A stretch of DNA of 64,000 nt from an uncultured Modestobacter sp. (GTDB taxonomy: Bacteria; Actinomycetota; Actinomycetes; Mycobacteriales; Geodermatophilaceae): assembly GCF_947486615.1 (NCBI RefSeq), contig NZ_CANKUD010000013.1:1-64000 (forward strand), written 5' to 3'. The notes below the pieces were generated by a model. That model was not told where the DNA came from, made no database searches, and was given only the letters and a program-made list of their open reading frames with translations. Below are positions 16,624 through 25,427 of this stretch, one piece after another (positions within the stretch are counted from its first letter, which is position 1; each line of letters starts with the position of its first letter). The position numbers and the translations under genes are program-made.

Positions 16624-18951
16624 TCAGTCGGCCGCCGGCGGGTCGGTCAGCCGGTCCAGCACGGCGGGGAGCTCGCCGGGGTGCAGCACGACCAGCCGCT
16701 GGGTGGCGCGGGTGAGTGCGACGTAGAGGTCACTGTGCCCGCGCACCCCCTCGGCGAGCACGGCAGCGGGGTCGACCAGCAGCACCGAGTCGAACTCCAG
16801 GCCCTTGGCCTCGGCCGGCACCAGCACCACCGGGGCCCGGTCGGGGTCGGGCTGGGGCGGCAGCGCGTCGGTGACGGCCCGGACGGCGGCCGCGGCCCGG
16901 CTGGGCGGCACGATCACCGCGACCGTGCCGCCCAGCTCCGCCAGCTCGGCGGTGCGGGCCGCCACCCGGGGCAGCAGCTCGTCCTCGGGCACCTGCTCGG
17001 CGACCGGGGGGTTGCCGCTGCTGCGCACCGACTGCGGGGCCGCGGTGACCGCGTCGCTCGCGGCGAGCACGTCCGCGGCCACCGCCATGATCTCGGTGGG
17101 CGTGCGGTAGTTGACGGTCAGCTCGGCCAGCCGCCAGTGGTCGCCGACCGAGGGCCGCAGCGCCTCGTCCCACGCCGACGCCCCGGCCAGGCTGCCGGTC
17201 TGGGCCAGGTCACCGACGACGGTCATCGACCGGGTCGGGCAGCGGCGCACCAGCAGCCGCCAGGCCATCGCCGACAGCTCCTGCGCCTCGTCGACGACCA
17301 CGTGCCCGAAGGTCCAGGTGCGGTCGGCGGCGGCCCGCTCGGCGGTGGTGCGGTAGTCGACCTCGGAGCTGCGCTCGGCCAGCGCCTCGGCGTCCAGCAG
17401 GTCGCCGGCGGTGAGCTCCTCACCCTCCTCGTCGTCGTCGAGGTCGGTGGAGCGGGAGCCGTGCAGCAGGTCCAGGGTGTCCTGCGCCTCGGCGCGGGCC
17501 TGCCGGCGGCGCCGGGCCTCGCGGGCCCGCTCGGCGCTGTCGTCGTGGCCGAGCAGCTCGTCGGCCTCCTCCAGCAGCGGCACATCCGCCGGGGTCCAGG
17601 GGCTGCCGGCCGCGCGGGCGAGCAGGGCGCGGTCGGCGTCGCTCCAGCCGCGGGTGGCGGCCTTGATCCGGGCGGGGGAGTCGTAGAGGTCGGTGAGCAG
17701 TTGCTCGGGGGTGAGCACCGGCCACAGCTCGTCGACCAGCGCCCGGACGGCCGGCTCGGTGGCGACCTCGTCGCGCAGCGACTCCACGTCCCGCCGGTCG
17801 AGCAGCTCGCCGCCGTCCCGGACGTCGCCGCTGATCCGGCCGACGTAGCGGTCGGTGATCAGCTGGGCCAGCGCCCGGGCGAACGCCGGACGGCCGAGGT
17901 TGTGCAGCCGGGAGGCGCGCCGGCCGGCGGTGCGGACGCCGTTGAGGTCGGCCGGGCGCAGGGTGATCCGCACCCCGTCGATGACCAGTTCGCGGCCGGT
18001 GCGGGGCACGGTCTGCCGGGCGCGCACCGCCGAGGTCAGCACCGACACCATGGCCAGCCGGCCCTTGACCTCGGCGACCTCCGGCGCCTCGGTGCCCTGG
18101 GCGTCCAGTCCGGGCCGGAGCTGGCCGAGCCCGGCCAGTAGCACGCCGGTCTCGCCCAGGGAGGGCAGCACGTCGGCGATGTAGCGCAGGAACGTCGGGG
18201 TGGGGCCGACGACCAGCAGCCCGCTGCGGGCCAGCCGGTCGCGGTGGGTGTAGAGCAGGTAGGCCGCCCGGTGCAGCGCGACCGCGGTCTTGCCGGTGCC
18301 CGGCCCGCCCTGCACGACGAGCACGCCGCGGGCGTCGCTGCGGATGATCGCGTCCTGCTCGGCCTGGATGGTCGCGACGATGTCGGTCATCCGGCCGGTG
18401 CGCTCGGCGGTCAGCGCCGCCATCAGCGCCGCCTCACCGGTGAGCGCCGGGCCGTCGGTCGCCGTCGGGTCGACCGACAGCACCTCGTCGTGCACCGCGG
18501 TGACCGTGCGGCCGCGCAGCCGCACGTGCCGGCGGCGCACCACGCCCTCGGGGCGGAACGGGGTGGCGGTGTAGAACGGCCGGGACGCCGGCGCGCGCCA
18601 GTCGACCAGCGCCGGGTCGCCGGCCGGGTCGTCGGCGGGCAGCCCGACCCGGCCGATGTAGAGCGGCTGCGGCTGCTCCTCCCGGTCCAGCCGGCCGATG
18701 ACCAGGGCGTGGTCGGCGGCGTCCAGCGCGGTGATCCGGGCGGACTGGAAGCGGGCGGCGGCCTCCCGCTCACCGAGGGACTGCGGGTTGATCACCGGCA
18801 TCGCCAGGGCCTGCTTGAAGCGGTGCACCGCGTGGTCCCGGTTGGCGTCCAGCCGCCGGTAGAGGTCGGTGACGGCGACCTGCTCGGCCGCCAGCTCCGG
18901 GTCTGCGCCGGCCGCCGGGTCGGTCGTGGCGCGGGGGGAGGTGCTCGACAC
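16624..18951 (-). CDS. HelD/HelR-like RNA polymerase recycling ATPase
   Basis: A 775-residue UvrD/Rep-type superfamily 1 ATPase matching actinobacterial HelD (class II), called HelR in Streptomyces, where it removes RNA polymerase from DNA and can displace rifamycins. The N-terminal helical part (residues 15-80) would enter the secondary channel. Walker A is GGPGTGKT at 215-222, Walker B VVVDEAQELS, then VVGDLAQTGS, NYRTPTE and YVALTRATQRLV (motifs III, IV and VI). The charged insert between the two ATPase halves is expected in this class. GTG 18951 is preceded by GAGGAGA. The long upstream open frame is probably untranslated. Confidence 0.88.
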   Translation of the reverse strand: MSSTSPRATTDPAAGADPELAAEQVAVTDLYRRLDANRDHAVHRFKQALAMPVINPQSLGEREAAARFQSARITALDAADHALVIGRLDREEQPQPLYIGRVGLPADDPAGDPALVDWRAPASRPFYTATPFRPEGVVRRRHVRLRGRTVTAVHDEVLSVDPTATDGPALTGEAALMAALTAERTGRMTDIVATIQAEQDAIIRSDARGVLVVQGGPGTGKTAVALHRAAYLLYTHRDRLARSGLLVVGPTPTFLRYIADVLPSLGETGVLLAGLGQLRPGLDAQGTEAPEVAEVKGRLAMVSVLTSAVRARQTVPRTGRELVIDGVRITLRPADLNGVRTAGRRASRLHNLGRPAFARALAQLITDRYVGRISGDVRDGGELLDRRDVESLRDEVATEPAVRALVDELWPVLTPEQLLTDLYDSPARIKAATRGWSDADRALLARAAGSPWTPADVPLLEEADELLGHDDSAERAREARRRRQARAEAQDTLDLLHGSRSTDLDDDEEGEELTAGDLLDAEALAERSSEVDYRTTAERAAADRTWTFGHVVVDEAQELSAMAWRLLVRRCPTRSMTVVGDLAQTGSLAGASAWDEALRPSVGDHWRLAELTVNYRTPTEIMAVAADVLAASDAVTAAPQSVRSSGNPPVAEQVPEDELLPRVAARTAELAELGGTVAVIVPPSRAAAAVRAVTDALPPQPDPDRAPVVLVPAEAKGLEFDSVLLVDPAAVLAEGVRGHSDLYVALTRATQRLVVLHPGELPAVLDRLTDPPAAD

Positions 18952-18994
18952 CGGGCGCGGTCTCCTCGGGACGGGGGCAGCAGGGGGCCGCACC

Positions 18995-19016
18995 GGCAGG
19001 CCGGTCCCGGCCTGCC
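18995..19016. promoter_or_regulatory. Hairpin in the 5' leader of the HelR-like gene
   Basis: A perfect 10-bp stem, GGCAGGCCGG / CCGGCCTGCC, with a 2-base loop lies 44-65 bp before the helR-like start. It might be a leader structure or operator. I do not see the rifamycin-associated element described upstream of Streptomyces helR. Confidence 0.4.
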
Positions 19017-19134
19017 CGTCGCGCGACGTCGTCCACCTTGTCACGTCGTGGCGCTCCGTCCGGCGGGACGTGGCCCGGCCGATGGGCCGCCGCTCACCCG
19101 GCCACCGCGCCGGGCGCTCGGGCAGGATCCCGGC

Positions 19135-19695
19135 ATGACGACGGGGCGGGCCGGGCCAGCGCTGGTGCCGATGGCGCTGCGGATCGAGACCGACCGCCTG
19201 CTGCTCACCCCGGAGGGACCGGCCGACGCCGACTGGTTCACCGCGCTGCTGGACGCCCGCGGGACCGGGGCGCACACCCGGGACGACGCGCTGGCCCGGA
19301 TCGCCGCCATGACCTCGACGATCGCGACCACCGGCATCGGCGTGCTGGTGCTGCGCCGCCGGTCCGACGGCGCGGCGCTGGGCTACTGCGGCCTCGTCGT
19401 CGGCCGCGCGTCGCTGGAGGAGCCGGAGCTGGCCTACGAGCTGCTGCCCGCCGCGCACGGCCACGGGTACGCCACGGAGGCGGCCCGGGCGGTGCTCGCC
19501 GCGGCCTTCGCCACCGGTCGCACCCGGATCTGGGCCACCGTCCGGGCCTGGAACGAGCCCTCGCTGCGGGTGCTGGCGAAGCTGGGCTTCCGCCGCGACC
19601 GCAGCTCCACCGACGCCGCCGGCGAGCTGGTCTGGCTGGTGCGCGACGCCGGTCCGGCGGTCAGCGGGGGCCGGGCACCGTCAGCCGCGCGGTGA
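19135..19695 (+). CDS. GNAT acetyltransferase, RimJ/RimL type
   Basis: A 186-residue acetyltransferase of the RimJ/RimL group. It opens with LRIETDRLLLTPEGPADADW, the family's first strand and helix; AYELLPAAHGHGYATEAARAV forms the acetyl-CoA loop, and NEPSLRVLAKLGFRRD is the C-terminal signature. Substrates of such proteins range from ribosomal protein N-termini to antibiotics; nothing here decides. It is divergent from the HelR-like gene across 183 bp, and its last 35 bp overlap the next, convergent gene on the other strand. Confidence 0.85.
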   Translation: MTTGRAGPALVPMALRIETDRLLLTPEGPADADWFTALLDARGTGAHTRDDALARIAAMTSTIATTGIGVLVLRRRSDGAALGYCGLVVGRASLEEPELAYELLPAAHGHGYATEAARAVLAAAFATGRTRIWATVRAWNEPSLRVLAKLGFRRDRSSTDAAGELVWLVRDAGPAVSGGRAPSAAR

Positions 19696-19957
19696 CGGTG
19701 TCGCCCAGGTCGAGCTGCTCGGCCCGGCGGACGGCGTCCTTGATCGGCAGCAGGTAGCGCCCGTCCTTGGGCCAGAGCGAGGTCTGCCAGCCGGTGGCGC
19801 CGATCCGGGCGTGCACCGGCACCATGCCCCAGCCGTAGGTGACGGCCCGGGCCACCTCGTGCAGCCGGTCGCACCCGTCGTCCGGCACGGTGAGGAAGTG
19901 GAACGGCGCGGGCCCGCGCCAGTGCCAGATCTCCCCGCTGAACTCCAGTTCCAGCAC
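19661..19957 (-). CDS. DUF1905 domain protein
   Basis: A 98-residue DUF1905 protein, a small beta-barrel. The pattern FSGEIWHWRGPAPFHFLTVP near the start and ARIGATGWQTSLWPKDGRYLLPIKDAVR in the second half are typical. Function unknown. GTG 19957 has AGGGAG upstream and begins exactly where similarity begins; the much longer open frame on this strand is an artefact of GC content. The 3' end overlaps the acetyltransferase gene by 35 bp in antisense. Confidence 0.8.
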   Translation of the reverse strand: MLELEFSGEIWHWRGPAPFHFLTVPDDGCDRLHEVARAVTYGWGMVPVHARIGATGWQTSLWPKDGRYLLPIKDAVRRAEQLDLGDTVTARLTVPGPR

Positions 19958-20050
19958 AGTGCCCGCTCCCTGTCGTCCGTCCCGCGGGCAGGCTACGGTC
20001 CGATCCGGACGAGAGGCGTCCGGATCAGCGGAGTCGCGAGGGGCAGGGGC

Positions 20051-21016
20051 GTGCGACCGGACGGGAACCCCACGGCACGGGCACTGATCGCGCTCGAGGT
20101 GCTGCAGGGCCGGCCGGGGATCACCGCCGCCGGCCTCGCCGCCGAGCTCGGCGTCTCCGACCGGGCCGCCCGCCGGTACGTGGCCACGCTGCGCGAGGCG
20201 GGCATCCCGATCGAGTCCGAGCGCGGCCCGCACGGCGGGTACCGGGTCGGCCGGGGGCTGCGGCTGCCGCCGCTGGTGTTCACCGCCACCGAGGCGCTCG
20301 GGCTGGTCATGGCGGTGCTCGACGGACACCACGACGCCGGGGACCGCACGGATCCGGTCGGCAGCGCGCTCGGCACGATCCTGCGGGCGCTGCCGGAGTC
20401 GGTGGCCGCCCAGGCCGAGGCGGTGCGCCGCAGCACCGCGCCGGCGGTCGACCGGTCCGCCGCCCGCCCCGACCCGGCGACCACCAGCGCGCTGGTGCAG
20501 GCCTGCGCAGACCGGCGGCGGGTGCGGCTGGGCTACCGCTCCGAGGCCGGCACCGAGTGGACGGCGGAGGTCGACCCGTGGGCGGTGGTCGTCCGGCACG
20601 GTCGCTGGTACCTGCTGTGCCACGCGCACTCCTCGGACGCCCGGCGCGCCTACCGGGTCGACCGGGTGCGCGGGGTCGAGCGGCTGGCGCAGACGTTCAC
20701 CGTCCCCGCCGGCCTCGATCCGGTCGTCGAGCTGGAGGAGCACCTCGCCGTCGGCTGGGAGTTCGGCTGCGAGGTGCTGGTCGACGCGCCGCTGGACCGG
20801 CTGGCCCGGTGCGTGCCGCGGTCGCTGGGCCGGCTGACGGCGGTCGACGAGGTCTCGAGCCGGCTGGTCGGCAGCACGAGCAACCCGTGGTGGTACGCCG
20901 AGCAGCTCGCCGCGCTGCCCGCGCCGTTCCGGGTGGTCGGCGGCCCCGAGCTGCGGCACACCACCCGGGAGCTGGGCGCGCGGCTGCTCGCCGCCACCGA
21001 GCCGCCGGTCAGCTGA
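20051..21016 (+). CDS. WYL-domain transcriptional regulator
   Basis: A 321-residue regulator with an N-terminal DeoR-like winged helix (AAGLAAELGVSDRAARRYVATLREAGIP split over residues 23-50, wing RGPHGGYRVG) and a WYL domain (about residues 150-240; here RVRLGYRSEAG and HGRWYLLCHA), followed by a C-terminal WCX region. WYL domains sense nucleic acids or small ligands and are common in DNA-damage and defence regulation. GTG 20051 follows GAGGGGCAGGGGC. It is divergent from the DUF1905 gene and convergent with a DinB gene, overlapping it by 8 bp. Confidence 0.88.
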   Translation: MRPDGNPTARALIALEVLQGRPGITAAGLAAELGVSDRAARRYVATLREAGIPIESERGPHGGYRVGRGLRLPPLVFTATEALGLVMAVLDGHHDAGDRTDPVGSALGTILRALPESVAAQAEAVRRSTAPAVDRSAARPDPATTSALVQACADRRRVRLGYRSEAGTEWTAEVDPWAVVVRHGRWYLLCHAHSSDARRAYRVDRVRGVERLAQTFTVPAGLDPVVELEEHLAVGWEFGCEVLVDAPLDRLARCVPRSLGRLTAVDEVSSRLVGSTSNPWWYAEQLAALPAPFRVVGGPELRHTTRELGARLLAATEPPVS

Positions 21017-21584
21017 CCGGCAGCCGGCCCACCCGCGGTCGCCAGCCGGCCGGCGGGTCCTCACCGGTCAGCCCGTCCACCGCCTCCCGGAGCAGGTCGG
21101 CGTGACCGGTGTGCCGGCCGTACTCCTCGACCAGGTCGCACACCAGCCGGCGCAGGCTCACCGGTCCGTCGTCCGGGCCGGTCAGGTGCACGTGCTGGTC
21201 GAGCCCACCCTCGGCCAGCGCGGCGGCCAGCCGCTGGTGCGACCGGTCGACCGCGTCGTCCCAGTACGCGTAGAGCTGCTCGGGGGTGTCGTCGGCGGCG
21301 GAGGTGAACGGCCAGTCGCCGTCACCGGCCCACGCCGACTCCCAGGGCTCACCGATCCGGGCGCCGCTCAGCCGCTGGGCGGAGACGTCGTCCTCGACGA
21401 CGGCCAGGTGCTTGAGCAGGCCGCCGATGGTGAGGGCGGAAGCGCCGATCCGGGTCTGCAGGCCGGCGGCGTCCAGGTCGGCGGCCTTCCAGCGGAAGGT
21501 GGTGCGCAGCCGGTCCAGGGCGCCGAGCAGGTGCGCGGCCTCGGTGCCGTCCATCGGTGGTTCCCAGGGGGTGTCGTCGCTCAT
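21009..21584 (-). CDS. DinB/DUF664 family metal-binding protein
   Basis: A 191-residue four-helix-bundle DinB-type protein. The three metal-binding His positions are probably in GGLLKHLAVVE (near residue 58) and the pair YGRHTGHADLLRE near residue 165. In mycothiol-producing actinobacteria many such proteins are thiol-dependent S-transferases or isomerases using a divalent metal. Substrate unknown. ATG 21584 starts MSDDTPWEPPMDG, typical of the DUF664 group. Confidence 0.85.
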   Translation of the reverse strand: MSDDTPWEPPMDGTEAAHLLGALDRLRTTFRWKAADLDAAGLQTRIGASALTIGGLLKHLAVVEDDVSAQRLSGARIGEPWESAWAGDGDWPFTSAADDTPEQLYAYWDDAVDRSHQRLAAALAEGGLDQHVHLTGPDDGPVSLRRLVCDLVEEYGRHTGHADLLREAVDGLTGEDPPAGWRPRVGRLPVS

Positions 21585-21628
21585 GGCGGCACCGTAGGGG
21601 TGGTTGCGGACGAACTGCGTCCGCTGGC

Positions 21629-22051
21629 TCAGAGCCGGGACGTCGTCTCCGGGTCACGGGCGCCGGCGCAGTACTGCTCGAGCACCTGGCCGAAGACCGG
21701 GTCGTCGGAGACGGCGGCGAACAGCGTCATCGACGAGCGCAGCTTGCGGGCGTCGATCTCGCCCAGGACGGCGACCGGGTCGTCGGCGTCGAGCCCGGTG
21801 AGCACCTGGGCGCACTCGCGCAGCCGCGGGCCCAGCACCGGGTGCGCCAGGTACGCGCGGGCCTCGTCGGCGCCGCTGATCGCGTACCGCCGGGCCATCT
21901 CGCTGCTGCCCAGGCCGGCCAGCTGGGGGAGGACGAACCACATCCAGTGGCTGGTCTTCCGCCCGGCGCGCAGCTCGGCCAGCGCCCGGTCGTAGGTGCC
22001 GCCGCCCTCCTGGGCGTCGACGAACCGCTGCAGGTCGAAGAGGTCGCTCAT
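21629..22051 (-). CDS. DUF1810 family protein
   Basis: A 140-residue protein of the DUF1810 family. Diagnostic parts are DLQRFVDAQ at the start, ELRAGRKTSHWMWFVLPQLAGLG near residue 35 (split here over two segments of the motif), and SSMTLFAAV near residue 105. It is a small helical, soluble protein found across bacteria and fungi, with no agreed function. ATG 22051 has GGGAG upstream; the in-frame start 15 codons earlier lacks support. Confidence 0.85.
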   Translation of the reverse strand: MSDLFDLQRFVDAQEGGGTYDRALAELRAGRKTSHWMWFVLPQLAGLGSSEMARRYAISGADEARAYLAHPVLGPRLRECAQVLTGLDADDPVAVLGEIDARKLRSSMTLFAAVSDDPVFGQVLEQYCAGARDPETTSRL

Positions 22052-22111
22052 CGGTGGCTCCCGGGGTCGGTGGCTGGACGGCGTCCAGTCCAGCACGCCC
22101 GGTCGTGCCGG

Positions 22112-22363
22112 TCAGGGGCCGGCCGTCGCCTCGTGGTCGCCGAGGACGGCGCGCAGCCGCTGGTTCAGCGCGTCCAGGGCCTCGCGGAGCGCCACGTCGT
22201 CGCCCGGCTCGGGCAGCAGCCCGAGCCGGCGGAACCGCTCGGCCAGCCGGCCGGACAGGTGGTCGGGCACGTCGCCGGCGAGCAGGTGCGCCTCCAGCAC
22301 GGCGAGCAGTCCGATCAGCACCGCCACGTCCTCCGGGGCGACGGCACGGGGGGTCGCGTTCAT
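22112..22363 (-). CDS. Small hypothetical protein, 83 aa
   Basis: A short, helical, Leu/Ala-rich protein that I do not recognise. It contains VLIGLLAVLEAHLLAG and LSGRLAERFRRLGLLPEPGDDVALREALDALNQRL-type helices, giving amphipathic repeats but no TM segment. Its GGAG is directly adjacent to ATG 22363, so the start is uncertain and the frame extends further upstream. It sits 60 bp before the DUF1810 gene on the same strand and may be co-transcribed. Confidence 0.45.
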   Translation of the reverse strand: MNATPRAVAPEDVAVLIGLLAVLEAHLLAGDVPDHLSGRLAERFRRLGLLPEPGDDVALREALDALNQRLRAVLGDHEATAGP

Positions 22364-22499
22364 CTCCGGAGCGTGCGACCGCTGCCTCGCGGGCGCAAGG
22401 CCCGCCGGACCCTCCCGACGAGTGCTGCCGGGCCGCGCCCTGTAGAACCGACACCGGACCGGCACCGACCGGGCACCACACCGACGTGGGGAGCACTGC

Positions 22500-23654
22500 A
22501 TGGGCAGCAACTCGTTGACGCTGGCGCCCGCGCCGCGTTCGGCCGCCGCGGAGGAGGTGCGCGCCGAGGTGCGCGAGTTCCTCGCCGCCGAGCTGGCCGC
22601 CGGCACCTTCACCACGCACGTGGACACCTGGCTGTCCGGGGTCGACCCGGCGTTCTCCTGCAAGCTCGGCGAGCGCGGCTGGCTGGGCATGACCTGGCCG
22701 AAGCGGTACGGCGGGCACGAGCGGACGGCGATGGAGCGCTACGCCGTCACCGAGGAGCTGCTCGCCGCCGGCGCCCCGGTCGCGGCGCACTGGATCGCCG
22801 ACCGGCAGTCCGGGCCGAACCTGCTGCGCTACGGCACGGAGGCCCAGCGCACCGAGATCCTGCCGCGGATCGCGGCGGGGGAGTGCTACTTCGTCATCGG
22901 GATGAGCGAACCGGACAGCGGCTCGGACCTCGCCTCGATCCGCACCCGGGCCACCCGCAACGGCGACGGCGACTGGGTGGTCAACGGCGCCAAGGTCTGG
23001 ACGTCGAACGCGCACACCTCGCACTACGCGATCACCCTGGTGCGCACCTCGCCGGCCGACCCGGCCAACCGGCACGCCGGGCTGTCGCAGCTGCTGGTCG
23101 ACCTGTCGCTGCCCGGCATCACCGTCAACCCGATCCGCATCCTGGACGGCGGCCACCACTTCAACGAGGTGGTCTTCGACGACGTCGTCGTCCCCGGCGA
23201 GATGCTGCTGGGGGAGGAGGGTGCGGGCTGGCACCAGGTGACCGCGGAGCTGGCCTTCGAGCGGTCGGGGCCGGAGCGGTTCCTGTCGACCTACCCGCTG
23301 ATCGCCGAGTTCGCCCGGCGCGCCGCCGACCCGGCCCAGCTCGCCGCCCTCGGCCGGATCTCCGCCCGGCTGCTCGCGCTGCGCCAGCTGTCGCTGCGGA
23401 TCGCCGGCGCGCTGGACCGGGGCGAGCTGCCCGACATCCCGGCCGCGCTGGTCAAGGACGTGGGGACGACGTTCGAGGCCGACGTGATCGACGAGGTGCG
23501 CCGGGCGGTCGACGTCCCGGCGTCGCTGGACTCGCCCGACCCGCTGGGCCGGGCACTGGCCGAGGCGCAGCTGCACGCGCCGGGCTACACGCTGCGCGGC
23601 GGCACCAACGAGATCCTGCGCGGGATCGTGGCACGAGGGCTGGGACTCCGATGA
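22500..23654 (+). CDS. Acyl-CoA dehydrogenase
   Basis: A 384-residue acyl-CoA dehydrogenase-fold flavoprotein. The central FVIGMSEPDSGSDLA motif and KVWTSNAH form the FAD and substrate site, and the C-terminal YTLRGGTNEILRGIVARGLGL is the family signature. Such enzymes oxidise acyl-CoA thioesters, and many actinobacterial copies act on sterol side chains or branched acids as heterotetramers of two unlike subunits. The next gene overlaps by 4 bp and encodes a shorter, divergent partner, which fits that arrangement. I could not place the catalytic Glu with certainty. Confidence 0.9.
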   Translation: MGSNSLTLAPAPRSAAAEEVRAEVREFLAAELAAGTFTTHVDTWLSGVDPAFSCKLGERGWLGMTWPKRYGGHERTAMERYAVTEELLAAGAPVAAHWIADRQSGPNLLRYGTEAQRTEILPRIAAGECYFVIGMSEPDSGSDLASIRTRATRNGDGDWVVNGAKVWTSNAHTSHYAITLVRTSPADPANRHAGLSQLLVDLSLPGITVNPIRILDGGHHFNEVVFDDVVVPGEMLLGEEGAGWHQVTAELAFERSGPERFLSTYPLIAEFARRAADPAQLAALGRISARLLALRQLSLRIAGALDRGELPDIPAALVKDVGTTFEADVIDEVRRAVDVPASLDSPDPLGRALAEAQLHAPGYTLRGGTNEILRGIVARGLGLR

Positions 23655-24712
23655 GCGACGTGGACCTGGTCGTCGAGACCGTCCGGGACATCCTGACGAA
23701 GCACGAGCCGTTCGTGCTCAGCACCGAGCGGCCCTGGGACGCCGGGCTCTGGTCGGCGCTGGCCGAGGCCGGGTTGACCGGCGTGGGGCTGCCCGAGGAG
23801 GCCGGTGGCTCCGGCGGTGAGCTGGCCGACGCGGTGGCGATCGTCGGGGCGCTGGCCGCCGGCGCGGCCGCGGTGCCGGTGGCCGAGCAGCTGCTGGTCG
23901 CCGCCCCCGCCGTCCTCGCGGCGGACCTGGACCTGCCGGCGCCGGAGGAGCCGCTGTCGTTCGCGGTGGCCGGCGCGGTCACCGCCGAGCCGCGGGACGA
24001 CGGCGACGGCCCGGGCAGCTGGATGCTGACCGGCACCGCCACCGACGTCGCCTGGGCCGGGGTGGCCCAGCACCTCGCCGTGCTCGCGACCAGCCCGGTC
24101 GGCCCGGTGCTGGCGCTGGTGCACGTCGCCGGCCGGCAGGCCACCCATGCGGCGAACCTGGCCGGTGAGCCGCGCGGTTCGCTGGTGCTGCAGGGGGTGA
24201 CCGCGCCGGGTGCGCTGCTCACCGAGGCCCAGGCCGAGCAGCTGCGGGCCCGGTACGCGCTGGCCCGGGCGGTGCAGCTGTCCGCGGCGCTGCAGCAGGT
24301 GCTGGCCTGGACGGTGCACCACGCCGGCGAGCGGGAGCAGTTCGGCCGGCCGCTGGGGAAGTTCCAGGCGATCCAGATGGAGCTGGCCGAGATGGCCGGC
24401 GAGGTCACCGCGGTGGCGGCGCTGGTCGACGCGGCGGTGCAGGCGGTGGAGCGGGGGGAGTCGCTGGTGCTGGCCTGCGCGGCGGCGAAGGTGCGCGCCG
24501 GGGCGGCGGTCGAGGTGGTGGCCCGGCTGGCCCACCAGGTGCACGGCGCGATCGGATTCACCCAGGAGCACCGGCTGCACCACCTCACCCGGCGCTGCTG
24601 GTCGTGGCGGGACGAGGCCGGCACCGAGACGGCGTGGGCCGCGGTGCTCGGCGCCGGGCTCCTCGCCGACGGGCCCGACGCCCTCTGGCCGGCGCTCACC
24701 CGGGTGGTGTGA
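23651..24712 (+). CDS. Acyl-CoA dehydrogenase, probable partner subunit
   Basis: A 353-residue acyl-CoA dehydrogenase homologue. GLTGVGLPEEAGGSGG (residues 40-56) and HHAGEREQFGRPLGKFQAIQ near residue 225 are typical, with HGAIGFTQEHRLHHLTRR near the C-terminus. It is shorter than its neighbour and lacks an intact SEP-type FAD motif in the middle, as in the beta subunits of heterotetrameric FadE complexes. Its ATG overlaps the upstream stop (ATGA), so equal synthesis of the two subunits is likely. Confidence 0.88.
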   Translation: MSDVDLVVETVRDILTKHEPFVLSTERPWDAGLWSALAEAGLTGVGLPEEAGGSGGELADAVAIVGALAAGAAAVPVAEQLLVAAPAVLAADLDLPAPEEPLSFAVAGAVTAEPRDDGDGPGSWMLTGTATDVAWAGVAQHLAVLATSPVGPVLALVHVAGRQATHAANLAGEPRGSLVLQGVTAPGALLTEAQAEQLRARYALARAVQLSAALQQVLAWTVHHAGEREQFGRPLGKFQAIQMELAEMAGEVTAVAALVDAAVQAVERGESLVLACAAAKVRAGAAVEVVARLAHQVHGAIGFTQEHRLHHLTRRCWSWRDEAGTETAWAAVLGAGLLADGPDALWPALTRVV

Positions 24713-24724
24713 GGAAGGACCCCC

Positions 24725-25342
24725 GTGCCGCCCGCGTCAGCCGTCGTCCGCCCCTACCGCCCCGCGGACCGGGCGGCGGTCTACGACGTCTGCGTGCGCA
24801 CCGCGGACGCCGGGGGTGACGCCCGGGGCCGGTGGTCGACCGACGACCTGATGCCCGACCTGTTCGCCGGGCCCTACGTCGACCTGGAGCCCGAGCGGGC
24901 GTTCGTGCTGGACGACGGCGAACGGGTCGTCGGCTACGTGCTGGGCACCGCGGACACCGCCGGCTTCGTGACCGCGTGGCGGACCCGGTGGCTGCCCCGG
25001 CTGGCCGGCCGGTACCCGGAGCCGCCCGACCCGCCGCGCACCTCGGAGGAGGCGATGGTGGCGCTATTGCACCGGCCGGAGCGGATGCTCGTGCCCGAGC
25101 TCGCCGCCCACCCGGCGCACCTGCACGTCGACCTGCTGCCGCCGGCCCAGGGCGCCGGCTGGGGTCGGGCACTGATCGACACGTTCCGTGCCGCGGTCGC
25201 CGCGGCCGGTGCGCCGGGCGTGCACCTGGGCATCGACCCGGCCAACACCCGGGCCCTGGGGTTCTACGCCCGGCTCGGCTTCACCGAGATCGCCGTCCCC
25301 GGCGCGACGGGCGTGGTGTACCTCGGCCGCCCCACCGCCTGA
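24725..25342 (+). CDS. GNAT acetyltransferase, OGA-like
   Basis: A 205-residue GNAT protein resembling the acetyltransferase-like domain seen in bacterial relatives of O-GlcNAcase. It begins VVRPYRPADRAAVYDVCVRTAD, has DGERVVGYVLGTADTAGF, then HLHVDLLPPAQGAGWGRALI as the acetyl-CoA loop and NTRALGFYARLGFTEI at the end. It starts 12 bp after the dehydrogenase stop at a GTG and is probably in the same transcript. Substrate unknown. Confidence 0.82.
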   Translation: MPPASAVVRPYRPADRAAVYDVCVRTADAGGDARGRWSTDDLMPDLFAGPYVDLEPERAFVLDDGERVVGYVLGTADTAGFVTAWRTRWLPRLAGRYPEPPDPPRTSEEAMVALLHRPERMLVPELAAHPAHLHVDLLPPAQGAGWGRALIDTFRAAVAAAGAPGVHLGIDPANTRALGFYARLGFTEIAVPGATGVVYLGRPTA

Positions 25343-25427
25343 CCGGCGCGCTCCGGGCAGGCGCGGGGGCGTCCTCGCCGGAGGCCGCCGCCCGCCGGCG
25401 ACGGGGGTGGGCTGACCAGGGCCTCGC

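Noticed and set aside
16681..18141. A 486-codon plus-strand frame opposite the HelR-like gene
   Set aside because: It is the exact shadow of the ATPase gene, rich in Gly and His without fold signals; the opposite frame has all helicase motifs.
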